64,000 nucleotides of DNA from Lachnospiraceae bacterium AC2012 (GCA_000702525.1 JNIN01000001.1:558001-622000), one strand, 5' to 3'. Shown: positions 36,136 through 47,192, counted from the first letter of the stretch. The notes: a model not told the origin generated them from the sequence alone. Made by a program: numbers and translations.

Positions 36136-37233
36136 ATGAAAAAAGATACCATAGCATTTATTGGTTTAGGCTTAATTGGCGGCTCGATTGCCAAAAATAT
36201 CAAAAAGCGTTATCCGGATACGAAAATTTATGCCCTGGCTTCCCGGGAAAGCACTTTGAAGGAAGCTTATCGTGCTGGCGTTATTGAAAATGATACCGTG
36301 CTGGATTTAAAGGCTTATGCTACCTGCGATATCATCTTCTTATGTGCTCCGGTGGGCATTAACATTTCCTATTTGGAAAAGCTAAAACCAATGTTATCAA
36401 AAGACTGTTTACTCACGGATGTTGGATCGGTAAAATGCGATATTCAGGAGGCAATTTTACGTCTCGGACTGGAATCCCAGTTTATTGGCGGCCATCCAAT
36501 GGCTGGGTCAGAAACGATTGGTTTTCAAAACGCTTCTACCCAGTTATTAGAAAACGCCTATTATATTCTGACCTGTTCCGATGCCATCGATCCGTGCATT
36601 TACCAGGAATTTCATCACTATATCGAAACACTTGGTGCAATTCCCATCAAAATGTCACCGGAAGAACATGATTATGCAACCGCCACAATCAGTCACCTTC
36701 CACATGTGATTTCTGCTTCGCTTGTAAATCTCGTTTGTAAGCGGGATGACGACAGGGAAATCTTGAAGACCATTGCGGCAGGAGGATTTCGCGACATCAC
36801 AAGAATTTCCTCCTCTTCTCCTGTTATGTGGCAACACATTTGTACTGCCAACAGGGATAAGATTTTGACATTGATTGACGCATACAAAGAACAATTATTG
36901 GAATTCCGACAGATTATAGCAGACGGCAATCCAAAAGAAATTGAAACATACTTTTCCCATGCAAAAGAATACCGAGATTCCCTCCCTATCAAAAAGAAGG
37001 GAGTCTTACCCGATGTGTTTGAATTTTATCTGGATCTGGATGATAAGGTCGGCGGAATCGCAACCATTGCAGCATCGCTTGCAGAACAAAAATTAAGCAT
37101 TAAAAACATTGGGATTATTCATAATCGAGAATTCCAGGATGGCGTCTTGCATATTGAGATGTATGATTTAGAATCCATGGAAAAAGCAATTGAAATACTT
37201 CGTAAAACCTATCGTATACATCGAAAGAAATAG
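36136..37233 (+). CDS. tyrA: Prephenate dehydrogenase with C-terminal ACT domain
   Basis: NAD-dependent oxidation of prephenate to 4-hydroxyphenylpyruvate in tyrosine synthesis. The 365-residue protein has a Rossmann motif GLGLIGGSIAKNIKKRY at its start, IGGHPMAGSETIGF near residue 120 with the conserved His and ISHLPHVISASLV near 190. The last 70 residues (DDKVGGIATIAASLAE, LSIKNIGIIH) form an ACT domain, which would allow feedback control by tyrosine. It starts the plus-strand pair, with GGGAG just before the ATG, and is followed 12 bases later by aroA. Confidence 0.95.
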   Translation: MKKDTIAFIGLGLIGGSIAKNIKKRYPDTKIYALASRESTLKEAYRAGVIENDTVLDLKAYATCDIIFLCAPVGINISYLEKLKPMLSKDCLLTDVGSVKCDIQEAILRLGLESQFIGGHPMAGSETIGFQNASTQLLENAYYILTCSDAIDPCIYQEFHHYIETLGAIPIKMSPEEHDYATATISHLPHVISASLVNLVCKRDDDREILKTIAAGGFRDITRISSSSPVMWQHICTANRDKILTLIDAYKEQLLEFRQIIADGNPKEIETYFSHAKEYRDSLPIKKKGVLPDVFEFYLDLDDKVGGIATIAASLAEQKLSIKNIGIIHNREFQDGVLHIEMYDLESMEKAIEILRKTYRIHRKK

Positions 37234-37245
37234 AGGCATTATAGG

Positions 37246-38523
37246 ATGATTGAAAAAGTAACATCATTAAAGGGTGAGATTCAAATCCCCGGAGACAAAT
37301 CGATATCACACCGCGGAATTATGCTTGGATCCATTGCGGAAGGCATCACAGAATTAAATGGATTTCTTGATGGAGCGGATTGCCGATCCACAATTTCCTG
37401 TTTTCAAAAATTGGGGATTGCGATTCAAAAAGAAGCAGACCACGTGGTCATTCATGGAAAAGGTCTTCATGGCTTAACAGCGCCTACAGAAGTGTTAGAT
37501 ACCGGAAACAGCGGCACAACCACGCGAATTATCAGTGGTATCCTATGCGCGCAAAATTTCACATCACATATCAATGGGGATGCTTCCATTCAAAAGCGAC
37601 CGATGAAGCGCATTATTCGACCTCTTCAGGATATGGGGGCTTGCATCTATTCTGATTTAGGAAATGATTGCGCTCCCATTACCATCAAGGGAACCGCACT
37701 GCATCCGATTCACTATTCTTCTCCAGTTGCTTCTGCACAGGTGAAATCCGCGATACTGCTCGCCGGATTATTCACAGAAGGGGAAACCTCGGTTACCGAA
37801 CCCATCCTATCCAGAAACCATACGGAACTTATGATCAATGGATTCGGTGGAGAAGTCACATCCATTGGTACATGTGCTACGATCAAAGGATTAACGGATC
37901 TTCATGGGCAAAAGATTGCCATCCCTGGAGATATCAGTTCCGCAGCTTATTTCATTGTCGCAGGATTACTTTGTAAAAATGCAGAACTATTGATAAAAAA
38001 TGTAAATACCAATCCAACCAGAGCGGGTATTTTAAAAGTTGTAAAGCGCATGGGCGGCAATATGAAATTACTTAACGAACGTATCATTTCCGGAGAACCG
38101 GTTGCAGATATCCTGGTGCAAACTTCAAATCTGCATGGCATCACAATCGACAAGGAACTGATTCCTTCCCTGATTGATGAAGTACCAGTGATTGCTGTTC
38201 TTGCAAGTCAAGCCGAAGGACAAACCGTCATTAAAGATGCTGCCGAGCTAAAAGTAAAAGAATCCAACCGCATTGATACCGTATGTGAGAATCTATGCGC
38301 CATGGGTTGCCATATTACGCCAACCGAAGATGGTATGATTATTGAAGGCAACCAAACGTTACACGGAACTAGAATTCAGACACATCTGGATCATAGAATT
38401 GCAATGGCTTTTGCCATAGCCGGGCTCATTGCAGAAGGCGAGACAACCTTCGATCATCCAGAATGCATAGAGATCTCTTATCCAACGTTCTTTGAAACAA
38501 TAGAAAAAATCCAAAATAAATAA
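37246..38523 (+). CDS. aroA: 3-phosphoshikimate 1-carboxyvinyltransferase (EPSP synthase)
   Basis: Sixth step of the shikimate pathway: shikimate 3-phosphate plus PEP gives EPSP. The 425-residue protein has PGDKSISHRGIMLG near residue 17, LDTGNSGTTTRIISG near 85-100, PSLIDEVPVIAVLA with the catalytic Asp and DHRIAMAFAIAGLIAEG near the C-terminus. Where the glyphosate-sensitive family has GNAGTAMRP, this protein has GNSGTTTR, which belongs to the class II type of Firmicutes. It follows tyrA with a 12-base gap and ends at a bidirectional terminator. Confidence 0.97.
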   Translation: MIEKVTSLKGEIQIPGDKSISHRGIMLGSIAEGITELNGFLDGADCRSTISCFQKLGIAIQKEADHVVIHGKGLHGLTAPTEVLDTGNSGTTTRIISGILCAQNFTSHINGDASIQKRPMKRIIRPLQDMGACIYSDLGNDCAPITIKGTALHPIHYSSPVASAQVKSAILLAGLFTEGETSVTEPILSRNHTELMINGFGGEVTSIGTCATIKGLTDLHGQKIAIPGDISSAAYFIVAGLLCKNAELLIKNVNTNPTRAGILKVVKRMGGNMKLLNERIISGEPVADILVQTSNLHGITIDKELIPSLIDEVPVIAVLASQAEGQTVIKDAAELKVKESNRIDTVCENLCAMGCHITPTEDGMIIEGNQTLHGTRIQTHLDHRIAMAFAIAGLIAEGETTFDHPECIEISYPTFFETIEKIQNK

Positions 38524-38534
38524 ATACTTCTAAA

Positions 38535-38585
38535 AAGAAAAAAACACTTTCAAAACTCCTCGTGAATTTTGAAAGTGTTTTCTTT
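38535..38585. terminator. Bidirectional intrinsic terminator between aroA and the SEC-C gene
   Basis: A 14-15 base-pair stem (left arm 38541-38555, right arm 38567-38581, AAACACTTTCAAAA-type) flanked by A-runs and T-runs on both sides. It can end aroA on the plus strand and the SEC-C gene on the minus strand. Confidence 0.92.
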
Positions 38586-38596
38586 GTATGAACGAC

Positions 38597-39136
38597 TTAT
38601 TTAGCCATACGAGCTTCGCGCTCAGCAGCCTGGTCCTTCTTTAAGCAACACTGCTTATATTTCTTACCAGAGCCACATGGACATGGATCATTTCTACCAA
38701 TCTTCTTCGCACGTACAATCGTATGAGAAGATTTCTGTGCACGATAAAGCTCTTTCTGCTTATCCGCATCAAAGATACGATTCCACTGCTCTAATCCATA
38801 TAACCAATCTGCTTCTGCATCAACCATATTCATATACAGTCTTTCTTTGTCAAATGCAAGAGATACTACCGTATCTTCTTCCATTGTTTCGATTGGATTT
38901 GGCTCAACCAAACTATCGTTGATTCCATCAAGGAAACCTGTCATTGTCATGATATCAATCTTAAAATGATCAGCAAGTTCCTTAACAGTACCTTTTACAA
39001 CATTATCTGGATCTGTTAACAGGATTTCATATATCTCTTTTTCTTTTGCGAAATAATCATTCCATAATTTCTGAAGCTTTGCCTGATCTTCTTCACGATT
39101 GTAGGCCATGCTTCTCCACTGTTCTAATAAAGCCAT
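38597..39136 (-). CDS. SEC-C metal-binding domain protein
   Basis: A 179-residue soluble protein. Its C-terminus has [18 protein letters not shown], the SEC-C zinc motif with C-x-C-x8-C-C spacing, as at the end of SecA. The N-terminal 130 residues are mostly helical ([39 protein letters not shown]) and belong to a widespread clostridial family with no known role. It is preceded by a promoter with extended -10 and ends at the shared terminator, so it is probably transcribed alone. Confidence 0.88.
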   Translation of the reverse strand: MALLEQWRSMAYNREEDQAKLQKLWNDYFAKEKEIYEILLTDPDNVVKGTVKELADHFKIDIMTMTGFLDGINDSLVEPNPIETMEEDTVVSLAFDKERLYMNMVDAEADWLYGLEQWNRIFDADKQKELYRAQKSSHTIVRAKKIGRNDPCPCGSGKKYKQCCLKKDQAAEREARMAK

Positions 39137-39175
39137 AGTCTAATACCACCTTTACATAAATTTAACAACGAAATC

Positions 39176-39204
39176 ATTTTACCATGATTAGAAATGTTTG
39201 TGAA
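39176..39204 (-). promoter_or_regulatory. Probable promoter for the SEC-C gene
   Basis: TTCACA (39199-39204) and TAAAAT (39176-39181) 17 bases apart on the minus strand, with TGG in front of the -10 as an extended element. Confidence 0.7.
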
Positions 39205-39221
39205 CTAGTATTCATAACCAT

Positions 39222-39251
39222 TTGACTTCCTATGCATCCATACAATAACAT
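39222..39251 (+). promoter_or_regulatory. Possible promoter for the small membrane protein
   Basis: TTGACT (39222-39227) followed after 18 bases by TAACAT (39246-39251) on the plus strand. The -10 is weak, and the call rests mainly on position. Confidence 0.4.
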
Positions 39252-39284
39252 AGATAGCATAAAACAATAAGAGAGGCAAACATC

Positions 39285-39539
39285 ATGAAAAAAGCAAAAC
39301 AAATCATCGCAGTCATTGGCATCATAGCACTTGTACTTCTATACGCATCTACCCTGGTAGCTGCAATCCTAGATTCTACAAGCACTATGCGTTATCTGAC
39401 TGCTTCTATTGGAGCAACAATTATCATCCCGGTTTTTATCTGGGTTATTGAAATTTTTCTTCGTATCGCTCCTAAAAATGAACCGGAAGAGGAATTATTT
39501 ACAGATTCTTCTTCTAGCGAAGACGATAATTCCAATTAA
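39285..39539 (+). CDS. Small two-helix membrane protein, unknown function
   Basis: An 84-residue protein with GAGAGG eight bases before its ATG. Two hydrophobic helices (about residues 7-29 and 41-63) are joined by a short polar loop with DSTSTMRY, and the C-terminal 18 residues are acidic and Ser-rich (EPEEELFTDSSSSEDD). The composition and the ribosome site support a real gene. It is convergent with the Gld-type exporter gene and overlaps its 3' end by 45 bases. I do not recognise a family. Confidence 0.75.
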   Translation: MKKAKQIIAVIGIIALVLLYASTLVAAILDSTSTMRYLTASIGATIIIPVFIWVIEIFLRIAPKNEPEEELFTDSSSSEDDNSN

Positions 39540-41612
39540 AATCAGGAGTACTGGAAGAATAAATCCCCAAACAACTCCATACCAGATAATTGCTCCGGCA
39601 GTGAATACCAGATAGTCTGTAGAATAAGATTTACTATCAACTACAACTGTCTGGGCATCCTCGTCGGTATTAAATGTCGAAACAATATTCTTGAATACCT
39701 GCATATTCGTATCTGAAACAACCTGATCTACATTATCATTAAACATCATATAAGATCCAAAGATATAGAAATTATAATTTTCACCATCCGATGCAACTTC
39801 CAAACCTAAATTAAATGGTCCCTCAGCTGCTACATCGGTCGATGCTTTCTTGGAACCAGATTCTTCATCCGTAGTTATCTGTAAAGAAACCGCAGAGTCG
39901 GAAGTTGTAAGCAATGGATTAAATGCATAAGAATCAGATTCTTCATATGTCATACCGACAGCTTCTAACATTAATACATAACCATTTAAATCCGAGGTAA
40001 TATCTGTACTCTCAATCGTTGGTAACAAATAATACTGATTCTGATAATAATTATTTCCATCATTTTCCTGCACTACACCATCTACTACAGAAACAGAATA
40101 AGCATTCAAAATGGATTGGAAGTTTGGCATATCACTCATATTTACAGCATTTAAAGTAATAATAACTTTACCACCGTTATTGATATAATCGATAACTTTT
40201 GCTGCATCATCTTCTGAGAAATCAGAAGAAGGTCCGTTAATAATCACTCCAGAAACTTCATCCACAGAAAGTGAATCTACATCCATAAGATTGACTTCTT
40301 CTAAATTCATATTCGCTTTTGAAAATACAGTTTCATAGTCACCCGCTAAAGCAGTTTCATTGTGACCTGTAATCTCATAAACCAATGACTGATTATCAGA
40401 TGTTACATACTGAAGAGCAGAAACCAGCTGTCCCTCTCCGTCATAGGCTGATACAGACTGTGTATAAGTTGTATAATCAACGGAATATTCATAAATATCA
40501 TCATAACTAACAATAGAAACACGATCACCGCAGACAACAATCATACTGTTATCAGTCAAAGATTCATCCGTATACGTTGACTCAAATGTTGGATTTTCTT
40601 CCGGATCAACATACTCTACGGTAATATGACTATTTGCAGCTTCAAATCTCTTTAAAGTCTTTGCTAATGTAGAATCTGCGGAAGACTTTGCAATACAAAC
40701 ATAAATCGTAACATCCTGATTCAAAGTCTCTAAATATTCTTTTGTTTCATCCTCTAAGGTATAGAGCTTCTTCTGTGTCATATCAATACTATTGATATTA
40801 TCCGGAATAAATGTAGCTCCAACATTTCCAGCAATCACAATGGCAAAAATCAATACAATCGCTGATACAGAGAATACAGAAGTACGAATTCTCTTAGAAC
40901 TAATCGTCCATCTTCTCTTCAAAATAATCTGCGTTGTTAAGAAGAGGCAAAGTACAATAATCGAAATATAATAAATAATATTTGCAAGATTTAATGTACC
41001 GCTAAAGAAATTATTGACCGGTGTTACAAGGTCATAACAATTTAAAACCGTTGTAAACAGATTTCCATCGCTAGAAATCAAATTCGTAATAGAATTCATC
41101 ATGAATCCAAGGAACAGAACTGCTACTGTTAAAACCGCTGCAATAATCTGACTCTCTGTAAAAGAGGAAATCAAAACACCAATCGCAATACAGGTTAATC
41201 CATAAAGGAAATAACCAAGGATTGCTGTATAGTTTTCTGGAAATGATACCGTTCCAAATAAACTAAGGAAAACAGGTGACAAACACATAACAACAACTAC
41301 AATAAACAATGTTGTTGCAATAGCAAGGAATTTTCCAAAAACAATCTTTCCTACAGAAACCGGTGACGTAAGAAGTAACTGATCTGTCATATTCTTACGT
41401 TCTTCCGCAAATGCACGCATCGTAAGAAGCGGAACGGTAATAATATAAATAAATGTCGTAGCGGAAAGCGTATAAGCAATGGATGGATAACCATAAGAAA
41501 GATTATACGCAAAGAAATACAAACCGAATAACGCAAGTGTAATTCCTATAAATAACCAGCCCACCACATTCTGAAATAAAGACTTAAAATCACGTTTAAA
41601 TATAGCGAACAT
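39495..41612 (-). CDS. ABC-2 permease fused to Gld-type auxiliary domain (GldF-GldG fusion)
   Basis: A 705-residue membrane protein. The N-terminal 260 residues are an ABC-2 permease with about six helices (start RDFKSLFQNVVGWLFIG; RAFAEERKNMTDQLLLTSPV is the usual GldF-like signature). A helix near 265 leads into an extracellular ABC_transp_aux domain of about 370 residues (ILKRRWTIS before it; VTIYVCIAKSS and VIINGPSSDFSEDD within it). One helix near the C-terminus (ILPVLLILIGIIVFA) ends with RRR. In many bacteria these are two proteins, GldF and GldG. The ATPase gene lies two bases upstream, so the two form a complete exporter. The substrate is unknown; a gliding role is not implied. Confidence 0.88.
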   Translation of the reverse strand: MFAIFKRDFKSLFQNVVGWLFIGITLALFGLYFFAYNLSYGYPSIAYTLSATTFIYIITVPLLTMRAFAEERKNMTDQLLLTSPVSVGKIVFGKFLAIATTLFIVVVVMCLSPVFLSLFGTVSFPENYTAILGYFLYGLTCIAIGVLISSFTESQIIAAVLTVAVLFLGFMMNSITNLISSDGNLFTTVLNCYDLVTPVNNFFSGTLNLANIIYYISIIVLCLFLTTQIILKRRWTISSKRIRTSVFSVSAIVLIFAIVIAGNVGATFIPDNINSIDMTQKKLYTLEDETKEYLETLNQDVTIYVCIAKSSADSTLAKTLKRFEAANSHITVEYVDPEENPTFESTYTDESLTDNSMIVVCGDRVSIVSYDDIYEYSVDYTTYTQSVSAYDGEGQLVSALQYVTSDNQSLVYEITGHNETALAGDYETVFSKANMNLEEVNLMDVDSLSVDEVSGVIINGPSSDFSEDDAAKVIDYINNGGKVIITLNAVNMSDMPNFQSILNAYSVSVVDGVVQENDGNNYYQNQYYLLPTIESTDITSDLNGYVLMLEAVGMTYEESDSYAFNPLLTTSDSAVSLQITTDEESGSKKASTDVAAEGPFNLGLEVASDGENYNFYIFGSYMMFNDNVDQVVSDTNMQVFKNIVSTFNTDEDAQTVVVDSKSYSTDYLVFTAGAIIWYGVVWGFILPVLLILIGIIVFARRRICK

Positions 41613-41614
41613 AC

Positions 41615-42694
41615 TTATTCTTCAACCTCCGTTTCTTCGTTAAATTTCTTAATCTTTTTATTTTTCTTAAAAGGATTCTTAAAACGAGGGAAACGATGTT
41701 TCTTGTCCGTTTTTTGATCGACAATATTCTCCACTTCTGTCTCGTCATCTTCCTGTGTTTCTTCGAAATGAAATACCTTATCCATAAAGATATCTTCCAA
41801 AGACTGCTCCAAAAGCTGCATTTCAAAAATTGGGCAATTCATACTTCCAAGTACATTCGATACTTCTTCTCGAATATCATGCATATCCACAGATGTAACA
41901 ATAAATTTGCATACACCCTTCTGTTCCCCTTCAAAAGAAACTTCTGAAACACATGGAAGTGCCTGCAGTGCAAGAAGCATATCTTCTTTCTCACCCTTAA
42001 CGGATACAGAAACCTTCTTTGATCCAGTAAACTGTGAAGTAATCGATAATGTGCTATCAGAAAGCACAAGACGTCCATGTGCAATCATAAAGATATAATC
42101 ACAAATTTCCTGAATCTCAGATAAAATATGAGAACTAATCAGAATGATATGATCTTCTTTTATATCTAATAATAACTGATTAAATTCCTTAATCTGGATA
42201 GGATCTAAACCAACCGTAGGTTCATCTAAAATTAATATTTCTGGATTACCAATCAAAGCCTGTGCAAGACCAACTCTCTGACGATATCCCTTAGAAAGCT
42301 TACGAATTAATCGATACTGCTCTAAAGTAAGACCCGTCTGCTCGCAAATCTTATCAATCATCTCTGTTCTCTGTTTTCTAGGAACCTTCTTAAGATTTGC
42401 AACAAATGTCAGATATTCTCGTACAGTCATATCCGGATATACCGGTGGAATCTCCGGAAGATATCCAATCTGTGCCTTTGCTTTTTTACTATTTGTAAAG
42501 ATGTCATAGCCATTGATTTTCACTTCACCTGAAGTTGCACCAATATATCCAGTCATCATATTCATAGTAGTTGACTTACCTGCACCATTTGGTCCAAGAA
42601 GTCCATAAATCTTACCTTTTTCCATGGAAAGACTAAGATCTTTTACAGCGACCTTATCTCCATACTTCTTTGTAAGGTGACTTAATGTAATCAC
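41615..42694 (-). CDS. ABC transporter ATP-binding protein, GldA-like
   Basis: A 359-residue ATPase with Walker A GPNGAGKSTTMNMMTG, signature LSKGYRQRVGLAQAL, Walker B ILILDEPTVGLDP and the switch His in ILISSHILSE. The domain after residue 220 matches the GldA-type C-terminal part. The last 50 residues are unusual: an acidic stretch (ETQEDDETEVEN) then a Lys/Arg-rich, aromatic one (FPRFKNPFKKNKKIKK). The start is GTG with AGGAGG seven bases upstream. It pairs with the fused permease downstream, whose gene begins two bases after this stop. Confidence 0.93.
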   Translation of the reverse strand: MITLSHLTKKYGDKVAVKDLSLSMEKGKIYGLLGPNGAGKSTTMNMMTGYIGATSGEVKINGYDIFTNSKKAKAQIGYLPEIPPVYPDMTVREYLTFVANLKKVPRKQRTEMIDKICEQTGLTLEQYRLIRKLSKGYRQRVGLAQALIGNPEILILDEPTVGLDPIQIKEFNQLLLDIKEDHIILISSHILSEIQEICDYIFMIAHGRLVLSDSTLSITSQFTGSKKVSVSVKGEKEDMLLALQALPCVSEVSFEGEQKGVCKFIVTSVDMHDIREEVSNVLGSMNCPIFEMQLLEQSLEDIFMDKVFHFEETQEDDETEVENIVDQKTDKKHRFPRFKNPFKKNKKIKKFNEETEVEE

Positions 42695-42799
42695 GACGTT
42701 TCCTCCTAGTAATTAATCAACAATTCCATCCTACTCTTTTCAAGAATCGTTTACGTGAAATTTTTGTGAATTATTTGTATATGTTTTATATACAATTAG

Positions 42800-42829
42800 A
42801 AAAACAGGGAATGTTAATTACATTCCCTG
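42800..42829 (-). terminator. Intrinsic terminator after purA
   Basis: Nine-base stem CAGGGAATG with a 7-base loop, followed on the minus strand by TTTTT. It lies 20 bases past the purA stop. Confidence 0.88.
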
Positions 42830-42849
42830 CATCAAAAATCATATACAAA

Positions 42850-44124
42850 CTAGCGATAAATAATATCATGTCTTCCTGGTCCATTAGAAACCATAGTAAT
42901 TGGGAAACCAATCTGTTCTTCAACGAACTCAATATATTTTCTACAATTTTCAGGAAGATCTTCGTACTTCTTAATACCTCGAATATCTGTCTTCCAACCC
43001 GGAAGCACCTTATATACCGGCTTTGCCTTATTAAGAAGAGGTGTTACCGGGAAGTCCGTTGTAACTTCTCCATCAATTTCATAACCGACACAAACCGGAA
43101 TCTCATCAAGATATCCAAGAACATCTAATACAGTAAATGCTACATCTGTTGTACCCTGCATTCTACAACCATATTTTGAAGCAACACAGTCGAACCAACC
43201 CATTCTACGAGGACGTCCTGTTGTTGCACCAAATTCACCACCATCTCCGCCTCTACGACGAAGTTCATCCGCTTCATCACCAAAGATTTCACTAACAAAA
43301 TCGCCAGCGCCTACGGCGGAAGAATATGCCTTTACAACCGTAACAATTTTCTTGATTTCATATGGTGGAATACCAGCACCGATTGCACCATAAGCAGCAA
43401 GTGTAGAAGACGATGTAACCATTGGATAAATTCCATGATCCGGATCTTTCAATGTACCAAGCTGTCCTTCTAAGAGAATCTGCTTCCCATCTTTGATTGC
43501 ATCCCAGAGGAATTTTGAAACATCACACTTATAAGGCGCTACCATATCGCGGTACTCGTGTAATGTATCCAATAATTCCTTCTTATCAATGGTTGGCTTG
43601 TGATACATATGCTCTAACATGATATTTTTCATATCTACGATACGATCTACCTTCTCTGTTAGAACATCTTCATCGAATAATTCACTAACCTGAAATCCAA
43701 TCTTCGCATATTTATCAGAATAGAATGGAGCAATTCCGGATTTTGTAGAACCAAATGACTTCTTACCCAGACGCTCTTCTTCATACTGATCAAAGAGAAC
43801 ATGATATGGCATAACAATCTGTGCACGATCAGATACCAATATCTTCGGTGTTGGAACTCCTTTATCTGTAATGGATTTAATCTCGTTAAATAATTTCGGT
43901 ATGTCTAATGCAACACCATTACCAATAATACTTGTTGTATGCCCGTAAAATACGCCAGATGGGAGGGTGTGTAATGCGAACTTGCCGTAATCATTTACAA
44001 TCGTATGACCTGCATTCGCTCCACCTTGAAAACGAACAATAATATCCGCCTTCTCGGCAAGGGTATCTGTAATCTTACCCTTTCCTTCATCTCCCCAGTT
44101 TGCTCCAACAACAGCTGTGACCAT
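42850..44124 (-). CDS. purA: Adenylosuccinate synthetase
   Basis: GTP-dependent first step from IMP to AMP. The protein of 424 residues opens with VTAVVGANWGDEGKGK, the P-loop region with its catalytic Asp, then GGANAGHTI and GVVxDP-type segment IIGNGVALD. GTTDVAFTVLDVLGYL and FPVTPLLNKAKPVYK lie in the C-terminal half. The ATG at 44124 is set by GGAG seven bases upstream. It lies 38 bases after the DegV gene and ends at an intrinsic terminator, so degV and purA form one unit. Confidence 0.97.
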   Translation of the reverse strand: MVTAVVGANWGDEGKGKITDTLAEKADIIVRFQGGANAGHTIVNDYGKFALHTLPSGVFYGHTTSIIGNGVALDIPKLFNEIKSITDKGVPTPKILVSDRAQIVMPYHVLFDQYEEERLGKKSFGSTKSGIAPFYSDKYAKIGFQVSELFDEDVLTEKVDRIVDMKNIMLEHMYHKPTIDKKELLDTLHEYRDMVAPYKCDVSKFLWDAIKDGKQILLEGQLGTLKDPDHGIYPMVTSSSTLAAYGAIGAGIPPYEIKKIVTVVKAYSSAVGAGDFVSEIFGDEADELRRRGGDGGEFGATTGRPRRMGWFDCVASKYGCRMQGTTDVAFTVLDVLGYLDEIPVCVGYEIDGEVTTDFPVTPLLNKAKPVYKVLPGWKTDIRGIKKYEDLPENCRKYIEFVEEQIGFPITMVSNGPGRHDIIYR

Positions 44125-44162
44125 AATCATTCTCCTTCTCAATTGAAAATTACTTAAATATA

Positions 44163-45029
44163 TTAATACTCATGTCTCTTACTAGCAGTTACTGCTAACG
44201 ATCCCGGTCCGATATGACAGGAAACGGATAGAGACAGAGGATCAATCACAATGTCATGGCCCGGCCACTTCTCTAATAATTCTTCTTTAAACTGAAGTGC
44301 CTCTTCATAATTATTTGAATGAGCAATGGCGATAATTGTATTCTCACCTGTAGGATCATCGAAACGCTGTGCCATATCTTTTTCAATGGCTTCCATCATA
44401 ATCTGCTTGCACTGCTTTACTGTACGTGCCTTAGCAAAGGAATCCAGCTTTTCTCCCTGAATCTGCAATACCGGCTTAATCTTTAAAAGAGAACCAATCG
44501 TTGCAACAGCAGGTGTTAATCTTCCACCCTTCTTCAAATATTCTAGTGTACTTAAGGAAATGTAAATGGAGGAATCAAATTTTGTCTCCTCTAAGAAATC
44601 TTTAATTTCTTCTGCGCTCTTTCCTGCGTCAGCCATCTGTTTTGCTTCCCAAACAGAAAGCTTCTGTGTAACGGAAATACGCTGATTATTTACTACCTGT
44701 ACACGGCCATCATAATCTTGTGCCATCATATATGCGGTTTCGCAAGAACTGCTCAATCCGCTGGACATTGGAATGTATACAACTTCATCATATTCTTCCA
44801 ATAATTCTTCCCATTTGTCTATTAAGTTACCAACCAATGGCATAGATGTTGTAATCTCTGCGCCACCTGTCAGTTTTTCATAAAACTGCTCCTGACTGAG
44901 ATCGATTTCCTCGTAATAGAGTGTGCCATCAATGTAGAATGGCATTGGTAAGCTATAAACGCCCCATTCTGCTGCCTGTCCTTGTGTAATACCACTATTA
45001 CTATCAGTCAAAATAGCTACTTTATTCAT
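44163..45029 (-). CDS. DegV family fatty-acid-binding protein
   Basis: A 288-residue protein of the DegV (FakB-like) family, which binds single fatty acids for phosphorylation by FakA. AILTDSNSGI at the start and TSMPLVGNLIDKWEELL near residue 60 are typical, as is IPMSSGLSSSCETAYMMA near residue 90, which contacts the fatty acid carboxylate. No FakA kinase gene is in the window. It lies downstream of its own promoter, beyond the groEL terminator, and is followed by purA. FakB-type function is likely but not proven. Confidence 0.9.
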   Translation of the reverse strand: MNKVAILTDSNSGITQGQAAEWGVYSLPMPFYIDGTLYYEEIDLSQEQFYEKLTGGAEITTSMPLVGNLIDKWEELLEEYDEVVYIPMSSGLSSSCETAYMMAQDYDGRVQVVNNQRISVTQKLSVWEAKQMADAGKSAEEIKDFLEETKFDSSIYISLSTLEYLKKGGRLTPAVATIGSLLKIKPVLQIQGEKLDSFAKARTVKQCKQIMMEAIEKDMAQRFDDPTGENTIIAIAHSNNYEEALQFKEELLEKWPGHDIVIDPLSLSVSCHIGPGSLAVTASKRHEY

Positions 45030-45089
45030 AATATCCCTCGCGATCTAATTCTTGCTTTCGTACCTTTCGGTAAAACTCACACAGTGACG

Positions 45090-45118
45090 ATTTTAACATA
45101 TTTAAAGTATCGATACAA
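45090..45118 (-). promoter_or_regulatory. Probable promoter for degV-purA
   Basis: TTGTAT (45113-45118) and TAAAAT (45090-45095), 17-base spacer, with TGT before the -10 (TGTTAAAAT) on the minus strand. Confidence 0.7.
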
Positions 45119-45136
45119 TCGTAATTCCGTATTCAT

Positions 45137-45168
45137 TAAAAAAGGAGGAGTGGCTTATCACTCCTCCT
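45137..45168 (-). terminator. Intrinsic terminator of the groES-groEL operon
   Basis: A perfect 10-base-pair stem, AGGAGGAGTG, with a 6-base loop (ATAAGC), followed by T residues on the minus strand. It lies 18 bases past the groEL stop. Confidence 0.93.
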
Positions 45169-45185
45169 AATAAATACAATATATA

Positions 45186-47115
<1,930 letters not shown>

Positions 47116-47154
47116 AATATATATGCCTCCTTTAATATAATCTTCTTTCTGTTG

Positions 47155-47181
47155 TTAGCACTCAATTAGATGGAGTGCTAA
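47155..47181 (-). promoter_or_regulatory. CIRCE operator (HrcA binding site)
   Basis: Perfect TTAGCACTC - N9 - GAGTGCTAA, the canonical CIRCE inverted repeat, located between the promoter and groES. HrcA bound here represses groES-groEL until heat or misfolded protein titrates GroEL. Confidence 0.98.
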
Positions 47182-47192
47182 CCGATATTCAT

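Noticed and set aside
44125-44162. Purine riboswitch before purA
   Set aside because: Only 38 bases separate degV and purA, too few for the aptamer.
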